52,858 bases of DNA, from positions 1-52,858 of the forward strand of contig NZ_PZKG01000018.1 of NCBI RefSeq assembly GCF_003034985.1. The letters run 5' to 3'. Both the position numbers and the translations under genes were made by a program. Source of the stretch: Cereibacter changlensis JA139 (GTDB lineage Bacteria > Pseudomonadota > Alphaproteobacteria > Rhodobacterales > Rhodobacteraceae). Shown here piece by piece: positions 1-10,348 of this stretch. The notes under the pieces are model-generated. The model was given only the letters and a program-made list of their open reading frames with translations. It ran no database searches and was not told where the DNA came from. How positions within the stretch are numbered: position 1 is the first letter of the stretch; every line of letters begins with the position of its first letter.

Positions 1-42
1 CATCGCAAAATCAATGGTATGGGGGTTGTTCAGGGCGGACCC

Positions 43-113
43 CGTAGGGTGCGCATTCATTGCGCACCTATGCGGCGCCCGGATCATGGTGCGCAATGAA
101 TACGCACCCTACG
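43..113. repeat. Head-to-head pair of a 26-bp REP-like element
   Basis: Positions 43-68 and 88-113 carry the same 26-base unit in opposite orientation, with 25 of 26 bases matching and core TAGGGTGCG. A 19-base spacer separates them, so the RNA could fold into one long hairpin. The first unit is identical to 32429-32454. The second unit ends 5 bases before the stop codon of the DUF3800 gene at 119. Paired units of this kind resemble REP doublets, often made by RAYT transposases; none is visible here. Confidence 0.75.
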
Positions 114-118
114 AGGTG

Positions 119-952
119 CTAATATATCAATGGATTACTTGCATATGGGCAAGAGTTTTCAGGGAGCGACCAACCTGTCGATCCCTTTGCATACGCGTCT
201 TCTTGAAGGACCCAAAAGTGCAAATTCTTGTAGAGAAGAAATGGATGCACCTTTAATCCAGTACCACCGATTAGTCCGCGCCAGTCGCGTAAGAATAACC
301 GCGACACCATAGGGAAAATTTTCTCAGCATACTCTGTATTGCCGGACACCATGGCAGTCGTCACCGACACTACCAAATCTGCGGCCTGCAAAACACGAGA
401 ATGCGCCGATTGCATCACAACAGGATTTTGAGCAAGTTTAGAAAACTTAACGTAATCGGTGCCGATAGATTTGTGCTCCATACAGGTTGCGAGCATTTTG
501 TTCTCGGACGTTGTGCCGCCTGATGGCTTTGCGACAACAACAAACCCCGGTTCAGAGGAGGACAAAGACGTGTGAAATCGCTCCAACGTTAGAATTAGCG
601 CATCGATCTCGCTATCAGTCGCACTGGAATTTGCCTTCGTTTTTGTCACGTCGCAAACCGCGACTACAGCCCTAGCGGCATGATTTTTACAAGCCAAAAG
701 CACATCAGCGTAAAATGCCTCACGCTCTTCACCAATGATTGCGCTCCGAAACCAATCGCCGCTTCCCGGCGACCACTTGAACATCGCTCGAGCCGGAAAC
801 CGATAGCTCTTCGTACAAATCAAATCGATCTCGGATTCCAGACTGCCTAACGCGTCTGCGTCAACGATAATCCCTCCAACTCCGACCAAAGGCCCCATAC
901 GAGCCCGCTTTGGATTCTTTTGCCTAGAGTCATCTAAGAAAATAAACTTCAT
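119..952 (-). CDS. DUF3800 domain protein
   Basis: 277 residues. The N-terminus MKFIFLDDS is the DUF3800 opening, an acidic strand resembling an RNase H-like first strand. Further acidic positions and the late motif LQAADLVVS fit the family, where a conserved Q-AD segment follows the core. DUF3800 proteins are of unknown function, are common on mobile elements and near defence genes, and are suspected nucleases. The gene is much poorer in G+C than its neighbours (56 of 120 bases at 361-480), lies 3 bp downstream of thyX on the same strand, and its 3' end abuts a REP-like doublet. This suggests lateral acquisition. No partner gene is visible within the window. Confidence 0.75.
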   Translation of the reverse strand: MKFIFLDDSRQKNPKRARMGPLVGVGGIIVDADALGSLESEIDLICTKSYRFPARAMFKWSPGSGDWFRSAIIGEEREAFYADVLLACKNHAARAVVAVCDVTKTKANSSATDSEIDALILTLERFHTSLSSSEPGFVVVAKPSGGTTSENKMLATCMEHKSIGTDYVKFSKLAQNPVVMQSAHSRVLQAADLVVSVTTAMVSGNTEYAEKIFPMVSRLFLRDWRGLIGGTGLKVHPFLLYKNLHFWVLQEDAYAKGSTGWSLPENSCPYASNPLIY

Positions 953-955
953 TCA

Positions 956-1876
956 TCACCCCACCGCCGCCATAAACTCCCGCCACTCGCCCTTCGACAT
1001 GCCCGAGCTCTCCTGCGTCACGGTCTCGCCCTTCAGCATCCGCCGCAGGCAGGCCATCGCCTTGCCGGACAGGTTCACCCCGCCCATCCGGTAATCCTCG
1101 AAGGCGGCGAAGGCCAAGGGCACCCAGTCGGCCACCACCTTGCAGATCTCGTCGGCATAGACCCGGATCTCGTATTGCGCATGGGCGTCGGCACGCAGGC
1201 GGAGGAAGTGGAACAGGTTGTGCAGGTCCACCTTCCAGTACCACTGGGTGTAGATGTTCATCGGCAGGTTCATCCGCGCCAGCTCGCGGGCGAGGCCCTG
1301 CTGCGGGGCGCCGTCGGGGCCCTCCGGCGACAGCATCGCCTCGTAATTGTCATAGGCCCGGCCGGCGTCGGACTTCAGGATCTCCAGCACCCGCGCCGCC
1401 TCCTCGCCCTCCAGCACCGCGCCGCGGCCCTGGTTGTTCACCGTGCTCTGCGCGGCAAGCTGGGACGGATGCGGGATATAGAACTCCCGGTCGAGAATCG
1501 AATAGCGGGCCGAATATTCGTTCACATTCGCCGTGCGGTGGCGGATCCACTGCCGGGCGACGAAGACCGGCAGCTTCACATGCAGCTTGATCTCGCACAT
1601 CTCGAAGGGGGTGGAGTGCCAGTGCCGCATCAGGTAGCGGATCAGCCCCTCGTCATTCGACACATGCTTGGTGCCGGCGCCGTAGGACACCCGGGCGGCC
1701 TGCACGATGGCGGCGTCGTCGCCCATGTAGTCGATGACCCGGATGAAGCCGTGGTCGAGCACCTCATGCGCGCGGTAGAGATGCGCCTCCATGCCGGGGC
1801 TGACGGCGCGCAGCGTGGCCTGCGGGGCGCCACGGGCCGCCTCGATCTCGGCCTGTTGTTCGGGGGTGATCGGCAT
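956..1876 (-). CDS. thyX: FAD-dependent thymidylate synthase ThyX
   Basis: Converts dUMP to dTMP using methylene-tetrahydrofolate and FAD/NADPH. The ThyX signature RHR-x7-S is at residues 112-122 ([11 protein letters not shown]), followed by ARYS. The C-terminal half has the substrate-binding helices seen in the family. With the start MPITPEQQ the protein is 306 residues, usual for alphaproteobacterial ThyX. An upstream in-frame extension to 2017 would run into the divergent gloA start and is low-complexity, so I prefer 1876. It stands divergent to gloA, with 130 bp between the two starts. As a methylene-tetrahydrofolate user it draws on the same one-carbon pool that sarcosine oxidase feeds. 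Confidence 0.95.
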   Translation of the reverse strand: MPITPEQQAEIEAARGAPQATLRAVSPGMEAHLYRAHEVLDHGFIRVIDYMGDDAAIVQAARVSYGAGTKHVSNDEGLIRYLMRHWHSTPFEMCEIKLHVKLPVFVARQWIRHRTANVNEYSARYSILDREFYIPHPSQLAAQSTVNNQGRGAVLEGEEAARVLEILKSDAGRAYDNYEAMLSPEGPDGAPQQGLARELARMNLPMNIYTQWYWKVDLHNLFHFLRLRADAHAQYEIRVYADEICKVVADWVPLAFAAFEDYRMGGVNLSGKAMACLRRMLKGETVTQESSGMSKGEWREFMAAVG

Positions 1877-2006
1877 GGGCGGGGCCTCCGGCTGGACGGT
1901 TTGGCCCTGTTTAGGGCGTGGACGGGGATTTGAAAACCGGTAACGCGGTCGCCTTTCCTTCGCCGCTCCGCGTGCTACTGTCCTGCCCGACGAAAAGGAG
2001 ACCAAG

Positions 2007-2435
2007 ATGCAGCTCAAATACCTTCACACCATGGTCCGGGTTAAGGATCTCGACGCGACGGTCGCGTTCTTCAAGCTGCTGGGGCTGGAAGAGACCCGGC
2101 GGATCGACAACGAGAAGGGCCGCTTCACGCTGCTGTTCATGGCCGCGCCGGGCCAGCCGGAGACGCCGGTGGAGCTGACCTACAACTGGGATGGCGACGA
2201 GGGCCTGCCGTCCGACAGCCGCCACTTCGGCCATCTGGCCTACCGCGTCGGCAATATCTACGAGCTCTGCGCCCATCTGCAGGCCAATGGCGTGGTGATC
2301 AACCGCCCGCCGCGCGACGGGCACATGGCCTTCGTGCGCAGCCCCGACAACGTGTCGATCGAGCTGCTGCAGGAAGGCGACCCGCTGGAGCCGGCGGAAC
2401 CCTGGGTCTCGATGCCCAACACCGGGCATTGGTGA
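2007..2435 (+). CDS. gloA: Lactoylglutathione lyase (glyoxalase I) family protein
   Basis: 142 residues, one glyoxalase/VOC module of the usual GloA length. Metal ligands are visible as H7 (LHTMVRV), E56 (VELTYNW), H76 (FGHLAYRV) and E119 (SIELLQ), the complete glyoxalase I set. The enzyme isomerises the methylglyoxal-glutathione hemithioacetal to S-lactoylglutathione in the cytosol. A good Shine-Dalgarno sequence (AAGGAGA) lies 7 bases before the ATG. The gene is convergent with ribD; both stop codons lie in TGATCA hexamers that flank an 8-base spacer at 2433-2452. Confidence 0.9.
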   Translation: MQLKYLHTMVRVKDLDATVAFFKLLGLEETRRIDNEKGRFTLLFMAAPGQPETPVELTYNWDGDEGLPSDSRHFGHLAYRVGNIYELCAHLQANGVVINRPPRDGHMAFVRSPDNVSIELLQEGDPLEPAEPWVSMPNTGHW

Positions 2436-2449
2436 TCAGGCGGGGGTGA

Positions 2450-3538
2450 TCACTCGGGCAGCCAACGCTGCATGAGATCCTCGCCCACCGCTTCCGCCGC
2501 CACCATGCGGAAGCGCGGCGCGGCGGCGAGGAGCGGGAGGCCGAGGGGGCCGAGGGCGGGATGGCCCTCGGCCCCGATCAGTTTTCCGGCCTGGAACAGC
2601 AGCAGCGCGTCGCAGAGCCGCCCGGCCACCAGGCTCGCGGCAAGCTGCGCCCCGCCCTCGCAGAGGATGCGGGTCAGGCCCCTGCCGGCCAGCAGCGCCA
2701 GCGCCGCGCGCAGGTCGATGCGACCATCGGTCTCCGGACAGTCCAGCAGCAGCGCGCCCGTCCGCGCCCAGGCCTCGCGCGCCGCCGTCGGCGCGCCGGG
2801 GCCGTGGCAGATCCAGACCGGGTGCTGATCCGCCGTGCGGCCGAGGCGGCTCTCCGGGCTGTGGCGCAGCCGGCTGTCGATCAGGATGCGGACCGGCTGA
2901 TGCCCTGCCCCCATGTCGCGCACCGTGAGGTCGGGGTCGTCGGCGAGCGCCGTGCCCGCGCCCACCATCACCGCATCATGGCTCATCCGCAGCCCATGCA
3001 CGGCGCGACGCGCCTCGGGCCCGGTGATCCAGCGGCTCTCGCCGGAGGCGGTGGCGATACGGCCATCAATCGTGGTGGCGAGCTTCAGCGTCACCAGCGG
3101 CAGCCCTTGGGTCACGCGCTTCAGGAAGCCGGCATTGGCCTCCGCCGCCTCGGCCCCCATCACCCCTTCAGTCACCTCGATCCCCGCCGCGCGCAGCATG
3201 GCATGGCCGCGGCCCGCCACCCGGGGATCGGGGTCTTCCAGCGCCGTCACCACCCGCGATACGCCCGCCGCGATCAGCGCCTCGGCGCAGGGCGGGGTCT
3301 TGCCGTGATGGGCGCAGGGTTCGAGGCTGACATAGGCGGTGGCGCCGCGCGCCGCCTCCCCCGCCTGCCGCAGCGCCATGACCTCGGCATGCGGGCGGCC
3401 GCCGGGCTGGGTCCAGCCGCGACCGACGATGCGGTTGCGCTGCACGATGACGCAGCCGACGGCGGGGTTGGGCCAGGTGCGCCCGAGGCCCCGCGCCCCG
3501 AGGGAGAGCGCGAGCGCCATGTAGCGCGCGTCGCTCAC
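2450..3538 (-). CDS. ribD: Bifunctional riboflavin biosynthesis protein RibD
   Basis: 362 residues. The N-terminal deaminase domain has the zinc site H50-A-E52 plus C75 and C84 ([14 protein letters not shown]). The C-terminal half is the NADPH-dependent reductase ([18 protein letters not shown], and late [13 protein letters not shown]). It performs the second and third steps from GTP-derived pyrimidine toward riboflavin. Its ATG overlaps the nrdR stop codon by 4 bases (3535-3538), so the two genes are co-transcribed and probably translationally coupled. The nrdR-ribD pairing is widespread in Proteobacteria. No other rib gene is in the window. Confidence 0.95.
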   Translation of the reverse strand: MSDARYMALALSLGARGLGRTWPNPAVGCVIVQRNRIVGRGWTQPGGRPHAEVMALRQAGEAARGATAYVSLEPCAHHGKTPPCAEALIAAGVSRVVTALEDPDPRVAGRGHAMLRAAGIEVTEGVMGAEAAEANAGFLKRVTQGLPLVTLKLATTIDGRIATASGESRWITGPEARRAVHGLRMSHDAVMVGAGTALADDPDLTVRDMGAGHQPVRILIDSRLRHSPESRLGRTADQHPVWICHGPGAPTAAREAWARTGALLLDCPETDGRIDLRAALALLAGRGLTRILCEGGAQLAASLVAGRLCDALLLFQAGKLIGAEGHPALGPLGLPLLAAAPRFRMVAAEAVGEDLMQRWLPE

Positions 3539-4002
3539 TCCTCGACGGCGCCGGCGGGCCGCAGTTCCGAGACGAACTTGTCGAAATCGTCGGCGGCCTG
3601 GAAGTTCTTGTACACGCTGGCGAAGCGCACATAGGCCACGGTGTCGATCCGGGCGAGGCTTTCCATCACGATCTCGCCGATCACCTTGGAGGAGATGTCT
3701 GTATCGCCCAGCGATTCAAGCCGCCGCACGATGCCCGAGATCATCTGGTCGATGCGCTCCGGGTCGATCGGCCGCTTCTGCATGGCGATGCGGATCGAGC
3801 GTTCCAGCTTGGTGCGGTCGAAATCCTCGCGCTTGCCGGAGGATTTGATGACCACGAGGTCGCGCAGCTGCACCCGCTCATAGGTGGTGAAGCGGCCGCC
3901 GCAGGCCGGGCAGAAGCGCCGGCGACGGATCGAGACGTGATCCTCCGCGGGACGGCTGTCCTTGACCTGGGTATCGATGTTTCCGCAGAATGGGCAGCGC
4001 AT
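3535..4002 (-). CDS. nrdR: Transcriptional repressor NrdR
   Basis: 155 residues, family length. Begins with a zinc ribbon ([17 protein letters not shown], then [18 protein letters not shown]), followed by an ATP-cone domain from about residue 48 ([19 protein letters not shown]). NrdR senses adenine nucleotides through the ATP-cone and represses ribonucleotide reductase genes by binding paired NrdR boxes. It is the first gene of the nrdR-ribD operon. The 226-bp divergent region to the next gene holds its promoter, but I could not pick out a convincing NrdR box there. Confidence 0.96.
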   Translation of the reverse strand: MRCPFCGNIDTQVKDSRPAEDHVSIRRRRFCPACGGRFTTYERVQLRDLVVIKSSGKREDFDRTKLERSIRIAMQKRPIDPERIDQMISGIVRRLESLGDTDISSKVIGEIVMESLARIDTVAYVRFASVYKNFQAADDFDKFVSELRPAGAVEE

Positions 4003-4228
4003 GCCTCCCCCTTCGATTGTCCGGTGCCTGCCTCATCGGGGGTTGCACCCCTTCTTATCCACAAGACTATAGGCAAGGGTCGATTTGTTGCACAGGGGAA
4101 AGTTCCCACCACTAGATGAGGGGGCGAACCTGTGGCGCGGGAGACTCAATCGCTGACGCGGCTGTGATGGCGACTTCCGGCGCAACCGGGCTACCCTTGA
4201 TGCGCATCAATGAAACAGGGAGACCCCG

Positions 4229-5116
4229 ATGACCCGGATGACGGCCAAGGACTTCGATCAGGAGCTGCTGGAGCTTTACGACTATTACGCGCATGGCAAG
4301 ATCAGCAAACGCGAGTTTCTCGACCGCGCCGGCAAGTTCGCGGTGGGCGGTCTGACCGCGGCGGCGATCCTGTCGATGATGAGCCCGAACTATGCGCTGG
4401 CCGAGCAGGTCAGCTTCAACGACGAGAGCATCGTCGGCGAATACATCATGTATCCCTCGCCCAACGGTCATGGCGAGGTGCGCGGCTACCGGGTGCGGCC
4501 TGCCGAGGGCGAGGGCCCTTGGCCCGCGGTGGTGGTGGTGCATGAGAACCGCGGGCTCAATCCCTATATCGAGGATGTGGCGCGGCGGCTGGCCAAGGAC
4601 GGCTTCCTCGCGCTGGCGCCGGACGGGCTGACCACGGTCGGCGGCTACCCGGGCAATGACGAGAAGGGCCGCGAGCTGCAATCCTCGGTCGATCCCGAGA
4701 AGCTGATGAACGACTTCTTCGCGGCGGTCGAGTTCCTGATGGCCGATCCGCAATCCACCGGCAAGGTGGGGATCACCGGCTTCTGCTATGGCGGCGGCGT
4801 CGCCAATGCGGCGGCGGTAGCCTATCCGGAGCTGGGCGGGGCCGTCCCCTTCTATGGTCGCCAGCCGAACCCGGCGGATGTGTCGAAGATCGAGGCGCCG
4901 CTGCTGATCCACTACGCCGAGATGGACGAGCGGGTGAACGAGGGCTGGCCGGCCTATGAGGCGGCGCTGAAGGAGGCGGGCGTCGACTACGAGGCCCACA
5001 TCTACCCCGGCGTGAACCACGGTTTCCACAACGACTCCACCCCGCGCTACGACGAGGCGGCGGCAGAGCTGGCCTGGCAGCGGACGGTGGAGTTCTTCAA
5101 GGAAAACCTCGCCTGA
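4229..5116 (+). CDS. Dienelactone hydrolase family protein with N-terminal twin-arginine-like segment
   Basis: 295 residues. The alpha/beta hydrolase core has the dienelactone hydrolase triad: nucleophile C186 in GFCYGGG, D233 in EMDERVNEG and H264 in GVNHGFHND. Family members hydrolyse carboxymethylenebutenolide or related lactones and esters; no chlorocatechol pathway genes are nearby, so the substrate is open. The first 60 residues carry [18 protein letters not shown] and a hydrophobic stretch ending near ALAEQ. This resembles the YghX-type N-terminus and may be a cryptic export signal rather than a standard one. CAGGGAGA precedes this ATG at a good distance and the next in-frame ATG is only 12 bases on. 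Confidence 0.85.
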   Translation: MTRMTAKDFDQELLELYDYYAHGKISKREFLDRAGKFAVGGLTAAAILSMMSPNYALAEQVSFNDESIVGEYIMYPSPNGHGEVRGYRVRPAEGEGPWPAVVVVHENRGLNPYIEDVARRLAKDGFLALAPDGLTTVGGYPGNDEKGRELQSSVDPEKLMNDFFAAVEFLMADPQSTGKVGITGFCYGGGVANAAAVAYPELGGAVPFYGRQPNPADVSKIEAPLLIHYAEMDERVNEGWPAYEAALKEAGVDYEAHIYPGVNHGFHNDSTPRYDEAAAELAWQRTVEFFKENLA

Positions 5117-5121
5117 ACGCA

Positions 5122-5151
5122 AAAGGCGCAGGGCCATCGCCCTGCGCCTTT
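5122..5151. terminator. Bidirectional rho-independent terminator
   Basis: A perfect 13-bp inverted repeat (AAAGGCGCAGGGC and its complement) encloses a 4-base loop CATC, giving A-runs on one flank and T-runs on the other. It lies between the dienelactone hydrolase gene (+) and the small secreted protein gene (-) and can end transcripts from both sides. Confidence 0.85.
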
Positions 5152-5171
5152 CTCGATACCGGCCTAAAGGC

Positions 5172-5570
5172 TCAGCTGTCGTCGTCGTCCTGCTCCGGAT
5201 AGCGGAAGCAATGCTGCTGGGCGAAGGCCGCGGTGAGCGAGGCGCCCTCGGCCCCGAGCACCAGAAGCCCGGTCTTGCTGGCCGCGCCCTCCGGGGTCAG
5301 CGAGAAGCTGACGCCCTGACCCTGCCGCCGCGGCGGCTCGGAGGTGCGCCAGATCCGGGTGGTCGGCGCCATCCCGAGATCGCGGATCACGTAATCACCC
5401 GCCGCGCACCAGGATTGCGACGCCCCCTGCCCCGGCGAGGCCTGCACGTGGAACTCGGTCCCCGACCCGTCGACGATCAGATCGTTCTGCGCCCGGAAGG
5501 CATGGGCCGGGACGGTGAGGGCCCCGGTCAGGGCCCCACCCAGGGCCAGCGCGGCAAGCAAGGTTTTCAT
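5172..5570 (-). CDS. Small secreted protein of unknown function
   Basis: 132 residues with a clear Sec signal peptide (MKTLLAALALGGALTGAL, cleavage expected after AHA, about residue 24). The mature protein has only two cysteines, one in SWCAAGDY and one in QQHCFRYPE, which could form a periplasmic disulfide, and an acidic tail EQDDDDS. No enzyme motif is recognised. It lies 9 bp downstream of rpoD on the same strand and could be a tail gene of that transcript. It is a family I do not recognise by name; periplasmic location is the only supported inference. Confidence 0.75.
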   Translation of the reverse strand: MKTLLAALALGGALTGALTVPAHAFRAQNDLIVDGSGTEFHVQASPGQGASQSWCAAGDYVIRDLGMAPTTRIWRTSEPPRRQGQGVSFSLTPEGAASKTGLLVLGAEGASLTAAFAQQHCFRYPEQDDDDS

Positions 5571-5579
5571 CGCGTCTTC

Positions 5580-7577
<1,998 letters not shown>

Positions 7578-7682
7578 GGATGCTCCTAGGGGGCGGGGCC
7601 GAGAGGTATAAGCCGGATAGGTTCGAATCGTTCCAGCCGGTCTATCGAATCAATAGCGCGAATCACAGAAGGGGGAAGCGCA

Positions 7683-9617
7683 TTAGCCTTTTTTCTTTAC
7701 CCAGACCTGCCCGTCGATCAAGTTTTGCAGGTGTTTCGACAGGGCTGACCGGTCTTCGCCCAAGTCGGATGAGTCGTCCAGACGCGATCTGTCGGCGCGA
7801 TGACGCGCCGCAGCGGCCTGCGAGAGACGCCATGTCAGACCTTCGTCGGCCAATCCCGACAAGTCTTCCACCGCATCCTCGATTTCCTGTCTCGCTCCGC
7901 GCCGGGCTTCCAGCTTGGCCAGCTCCTCCGCGAGGCACATCATCGCCTTCTCGGTATCCTGCGGATTGCGCACGGGCGGGCAGATGCGGACATGGGTGAG
8001 CTCGAGCAGTCTTTCAAGGGCTTGGCCGGCGTTCGCCGCCAGATTCTGCCGCGCCATCACCACATCCGGCGTGTCCGCCTCGGCCAGCAGCGCCGAGCGC
8101 AGCCGCTGGTGGTCGAGGCTCTGCAGCGTCAGCAGCTCCAGCGAGGTCTCGAAGCGGTGCACGAGGTTCGGATGCACCGCCAGCGTGGCGAGGATGACGG
8201 CGATCCGCATCTCGTCCTCGACATGCTCCGAGGCCGAGCTCGCCAGCAGCGAGGCGCGGGTGGCGGCCGCCGGCGGCTGCGGCGCATCCTTGCGGAAGCC
8301 CTTGCCGAAGGCGGTGAAGGACCGTTTCGGCAGCGACCCGAAGATCTCCCGCCGCAGCCGGTTGATCTCCTCGCCGTAATGGTGGCGGATCGAGGGGTCC
8401 TTGATCCGCAGGATCGCCGCGCGCAGCGTCTTGTCCAGCGCCGCCCGGCGCTCGGGGCTGTCGAAGACCTTGCCCTCGGTCTCGCGCCGCCACAGCAGGT
8501 TGACCATCGGCTGCGCGGTCTCGATCACCTTTTGCATCGCGGGCGCGCCCTGCGACTTCAGCAGGTCGTCGGGGTCGAGCCCCGGCGGCATCACCGCAAA
8601 GCGCAGCCCCTGCCCCGCCTCCAGCAGCGGCAGGGCGAGGTCGATGACCCTCAGCGCGGCGCGGATGCCGGCGGTGTCGCCGTCGAGCGCGATCACCGGC
8701 TCGGCATGGATGCGCCACATCAGCTGCAGCTGCGCTTCGGTGACGGCAGTGCCCAACGGCGCGACCGTGGCATGGAACCCCGCCTCGCTCAGCGCGATCA
8801 CGTCCATGTAGCCTTCGGCCACCACCAGGGGCTGCCCCTTGCCCGCCGCCTCGCGCGCCGGGCCGTGGTTGTAGAGGTTGCGGCCCTTGTCGAAGAGCTC
8901 GGTCTCGGGGCCGTTGAGGTATTTCGCCCGGGCGTTCGGGTCCATCGCCCGCCCGCCAAGGCTGATCGCCCGGCCCCGCCCGTCGCGGATCGGAAAGATG
9001 ATCCGGCCGCGGAACCGGTCATAGGGCTCGCCGCCATCCTCGGGTTTGGCACAGACGCCGGAGGCGACGATGAGCTCTGGCGAAAACCCCTTGGCCTTCA
9101 GCGCATTCAGCAGCCCCTGCCGCGCATCGGGGGCAAAGCCCAGCTCGAAACGGTCCTGCCCCTCCTGCCCCAGCCGGCGCTTGGCCAGATAGTCGCGCGC
9201 CGCCGCGCCCGCGCCGGAGCGGAGCTGCAGGCGGTAGTATTTCACCGCCTCCTCCACCACCTGCACCAGCTGGGTGCGGTGGTCGGCCTTCTGCGCCGCG
9301 CGCGGGTCGCGGGCAGGCATCGGCATCCCGGCCTCGCGGGCGAGGATCTCGACCGCCTCGATGAAGCTGACGTTCTCGGTCTCCTTGATGAAACCGATGG
9401 CGTCGCCCTTCGCGTGGCAGCCGAAGCAGTAGTAGAAGCCCTTGCGGTCGTCGACGTGGAAGCTGGCCGATTTTTCCTGATGGAAGGGGCACGGCGCCCA
9501 CATGTCGCCCTTGCCCTGGTTCGACTTGCGCAGATCCCACGTCACCTTGCGCCCGACCACCTGGCTGAGCGAGATGCGGTTGTTCAGTTCGTCGAGGAAT
9601 CCGGGGGGCAGGCTCAT
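7683..9617 (-). CDS. dnaG: DNA primase DnaG
   Basis: With the start MSLPPGFLDEL the protein has 644 residues. The CHC2 zinc finger is complete (C43, H46, C64, C67; FYYCFGCHAKGD). The Toprim core has VVAEGYMDVIAL and ALDGDTAG, and the C-terminal part is the helicase-interacting region. It makes RNA primers at the replication fork. An upstream in-frame codon at 9647 adds ten residues that do not belong to the family, so I prefer 9617. Co-directional with rpoD. Confidence 0.96.
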   Translation of the reverse strand: MSLPPGFLDELNNRISLSQVVGRKVTWDLRKSNQGKGDMWAPCPFHQEKSASFHVDDRKGFYYCFGCHAKGDAIGFIKETENVSFIEAVEILAREAGMPMPARDPRAAQKADHRTQLVQVVEEAVKYYRLQLRSGAGAAARDYLAKRRLGQEGQDRFELGFAPDARQGLLNALKAKGFSPELIVASGVCAKPEDGGEPYDRFRGRIIFPIRDGRGRAISLGGRAMDPNARAKYLNGPETELFDKGRNLYNHGPAREAAGKGQPLVVAEGYMDVIALSEAGFHATVAPLGTAVTEAQLQLMWRIHAEPVIALDGDTAGIRAALRVIDLALPLLEAGQGLRFAVMPPGLDPDDLLKSQGAPAMQKVIETAQPMVNLLWRRETEGKVFDSPERRAALDKTLRAAILRIKDPSIRHHYGEEINRLRREIFGSLPKRSFTAFGKGFRKDAPQPPAAATRASLLASSASEHVEDEMRIAVILATLAVHPNLVHRFETSLELLTLQSLDHQRLRSALLAEADTPDVVMARQNLAANAGQALERLLELTHVRICPPVRNPQDTEKAMMCLAEELAKLEARRGARQEIEDAVEDLSGLADEGLTWRLSQAAAARHRADRSRLDDSSDLGEDRSALSKHLQNLIDGQVWVKKKG

Positions 9618-9722
9618 GCTCCCTATATCGGGGCTGAGGCCGCGCAAGTCCAGCGGCGCGCAACAGCCCGGTTGCGCAGGGCGGCGTCACGCCAAGCCCC
9701 CTTCCCCTTTTCATCTTGGCCT

Positions 9723-9737
9723 AACTATCCTCGGGGG
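9723..9737. repeat. Divergent copy of the ATATCCTCGGGGG intergenic motif
   Basis: AACTATCCTCGGGGG matches 14 of 15 bases of the motif found at 32313-32327 and, in reverse orientation, at 37171-37185. It is preceded by TTTTCATCTTGGCC, also similar to the sequence before the 32313 copy. It lies in the 188-bp gap between dnaG and soxG, which holds no gene. Confidence 0.6.
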
Positions 9738-9805
9738 TTCTAAGCGCCCGGAAACCCTGCCGGCAGCAGGGTTCCAACGAAGGACGCGCGGCCCCGAGCA
9801 CGCCC

Positions 9806-10348
9806 TCAGCCGATCGCCGCCCGCGCCGCCAAACTCCGCATCGCCGTGCCGATCTCGTGCCAGGCCGACTGCGCCATCGAGCGGAACACCAGCACGGTGA
9901 AGGCCTCCGGCCCGGTCCGCATCAGGATCGCCTGCATGTGGTTCAGCGGCGCACGGGCGGTGCGGCCCTGCGGGAAGGCGGTCAGCCGCAGGTCGAGCGG
10001 GACGAGCCGCATCAGCGCCTCCTCCGCCCCCGGCCCTTCCAGCAGCAGGCTGGCCCAGCCATCGGACTGGTCGGTCGCGGCGCAGGCCGCGCCCAACCCC
10101 TCGAGCGGCGGGCCGAAGAGGAAGGCCTGATCGCGCCCGGTCCAGACCAGACGGTGCGTCTCGGTGCTGACCATGCTGTTCGGCGCCGGGAAACTCAGCC
10201 CCGCCGCCTCCAGCAGCGCGTCCAGCGGGCGGTCCTTCAGCCGGGCCAGCGAGGTGATCGGGCCGGGCCGGCCCTCCGCCAGCCGCAGCCGGCCGAGGAC
10301 CAGCGGCGCCTGGCCGGCGAGCGGTGAGCGGGCGATGAGACTAGCCAC
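9806..10348 (-). CDS. soxG: Sarcosine oxidase subunit gamma SoxG
   Basis: 180 residues, last gene of the soxBDAG operon. It shows the gamma-subunit pattern of a small GcvT-like fold (LVWTGRDQAFLFG, then PTDQSDGWASLLLEGPGAEEALMRLVPLDL). The gamma subunit is structural in the heterotetramer that oxidises sarcosine to glycine, formaldehyde or methylene-tetrahydrofolate, and H2O2. The start codon is GTG at 10348-10346; it overlaps the soxA stop (TAG at 10343-10341) within GTGGCTAG, so translation is probably coupled. This overlap also supports the soxA reading frame proposed for the end of that gene. Confidence 0.9.
   Translation of the reverse strand: MASLIARSPLAGQAPLVLGRLRLAEGRPGPITSLARLKDRPLDALLEAAGLSFPAPNSMVSTETHRLVWTGRDQAFLFGPPLEGLGAACAATDQSDGWASLLLEGPGAEEALMRLVPLDLRLTAFPQGRTARAPLNHMQAILMRTGPEAFTVLVFRSMAQSAWHEIGTAMRSLAARAAIG

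Noticed and set aside
14-256. Open frame of 80 residues on the plus strand
   Set aside because: It runs through the REP doublet and antisense to the DUF3800 end, with no ribosome site and no recognisable family.
2433-2452. TGATCA hexamers flanking the gloA/ribD junction
   Set aside because: Both contain the stop codons; the 6-bp arms and 8-base loop are too weak to call a terminator.
4003-4228. Search for NrdR boxes upstream of nrdR
   Set aside because: Some A+T-rich stretches exist (CACAAGACTATAGG), but no paired box of the right spacing.
7611-7640. T-arm-like sequence GGTTCGAATCG before rpoD
   Set aside because: Flanking bases do not form a 5-bp stem and no acceptor or anticodon arms are present.
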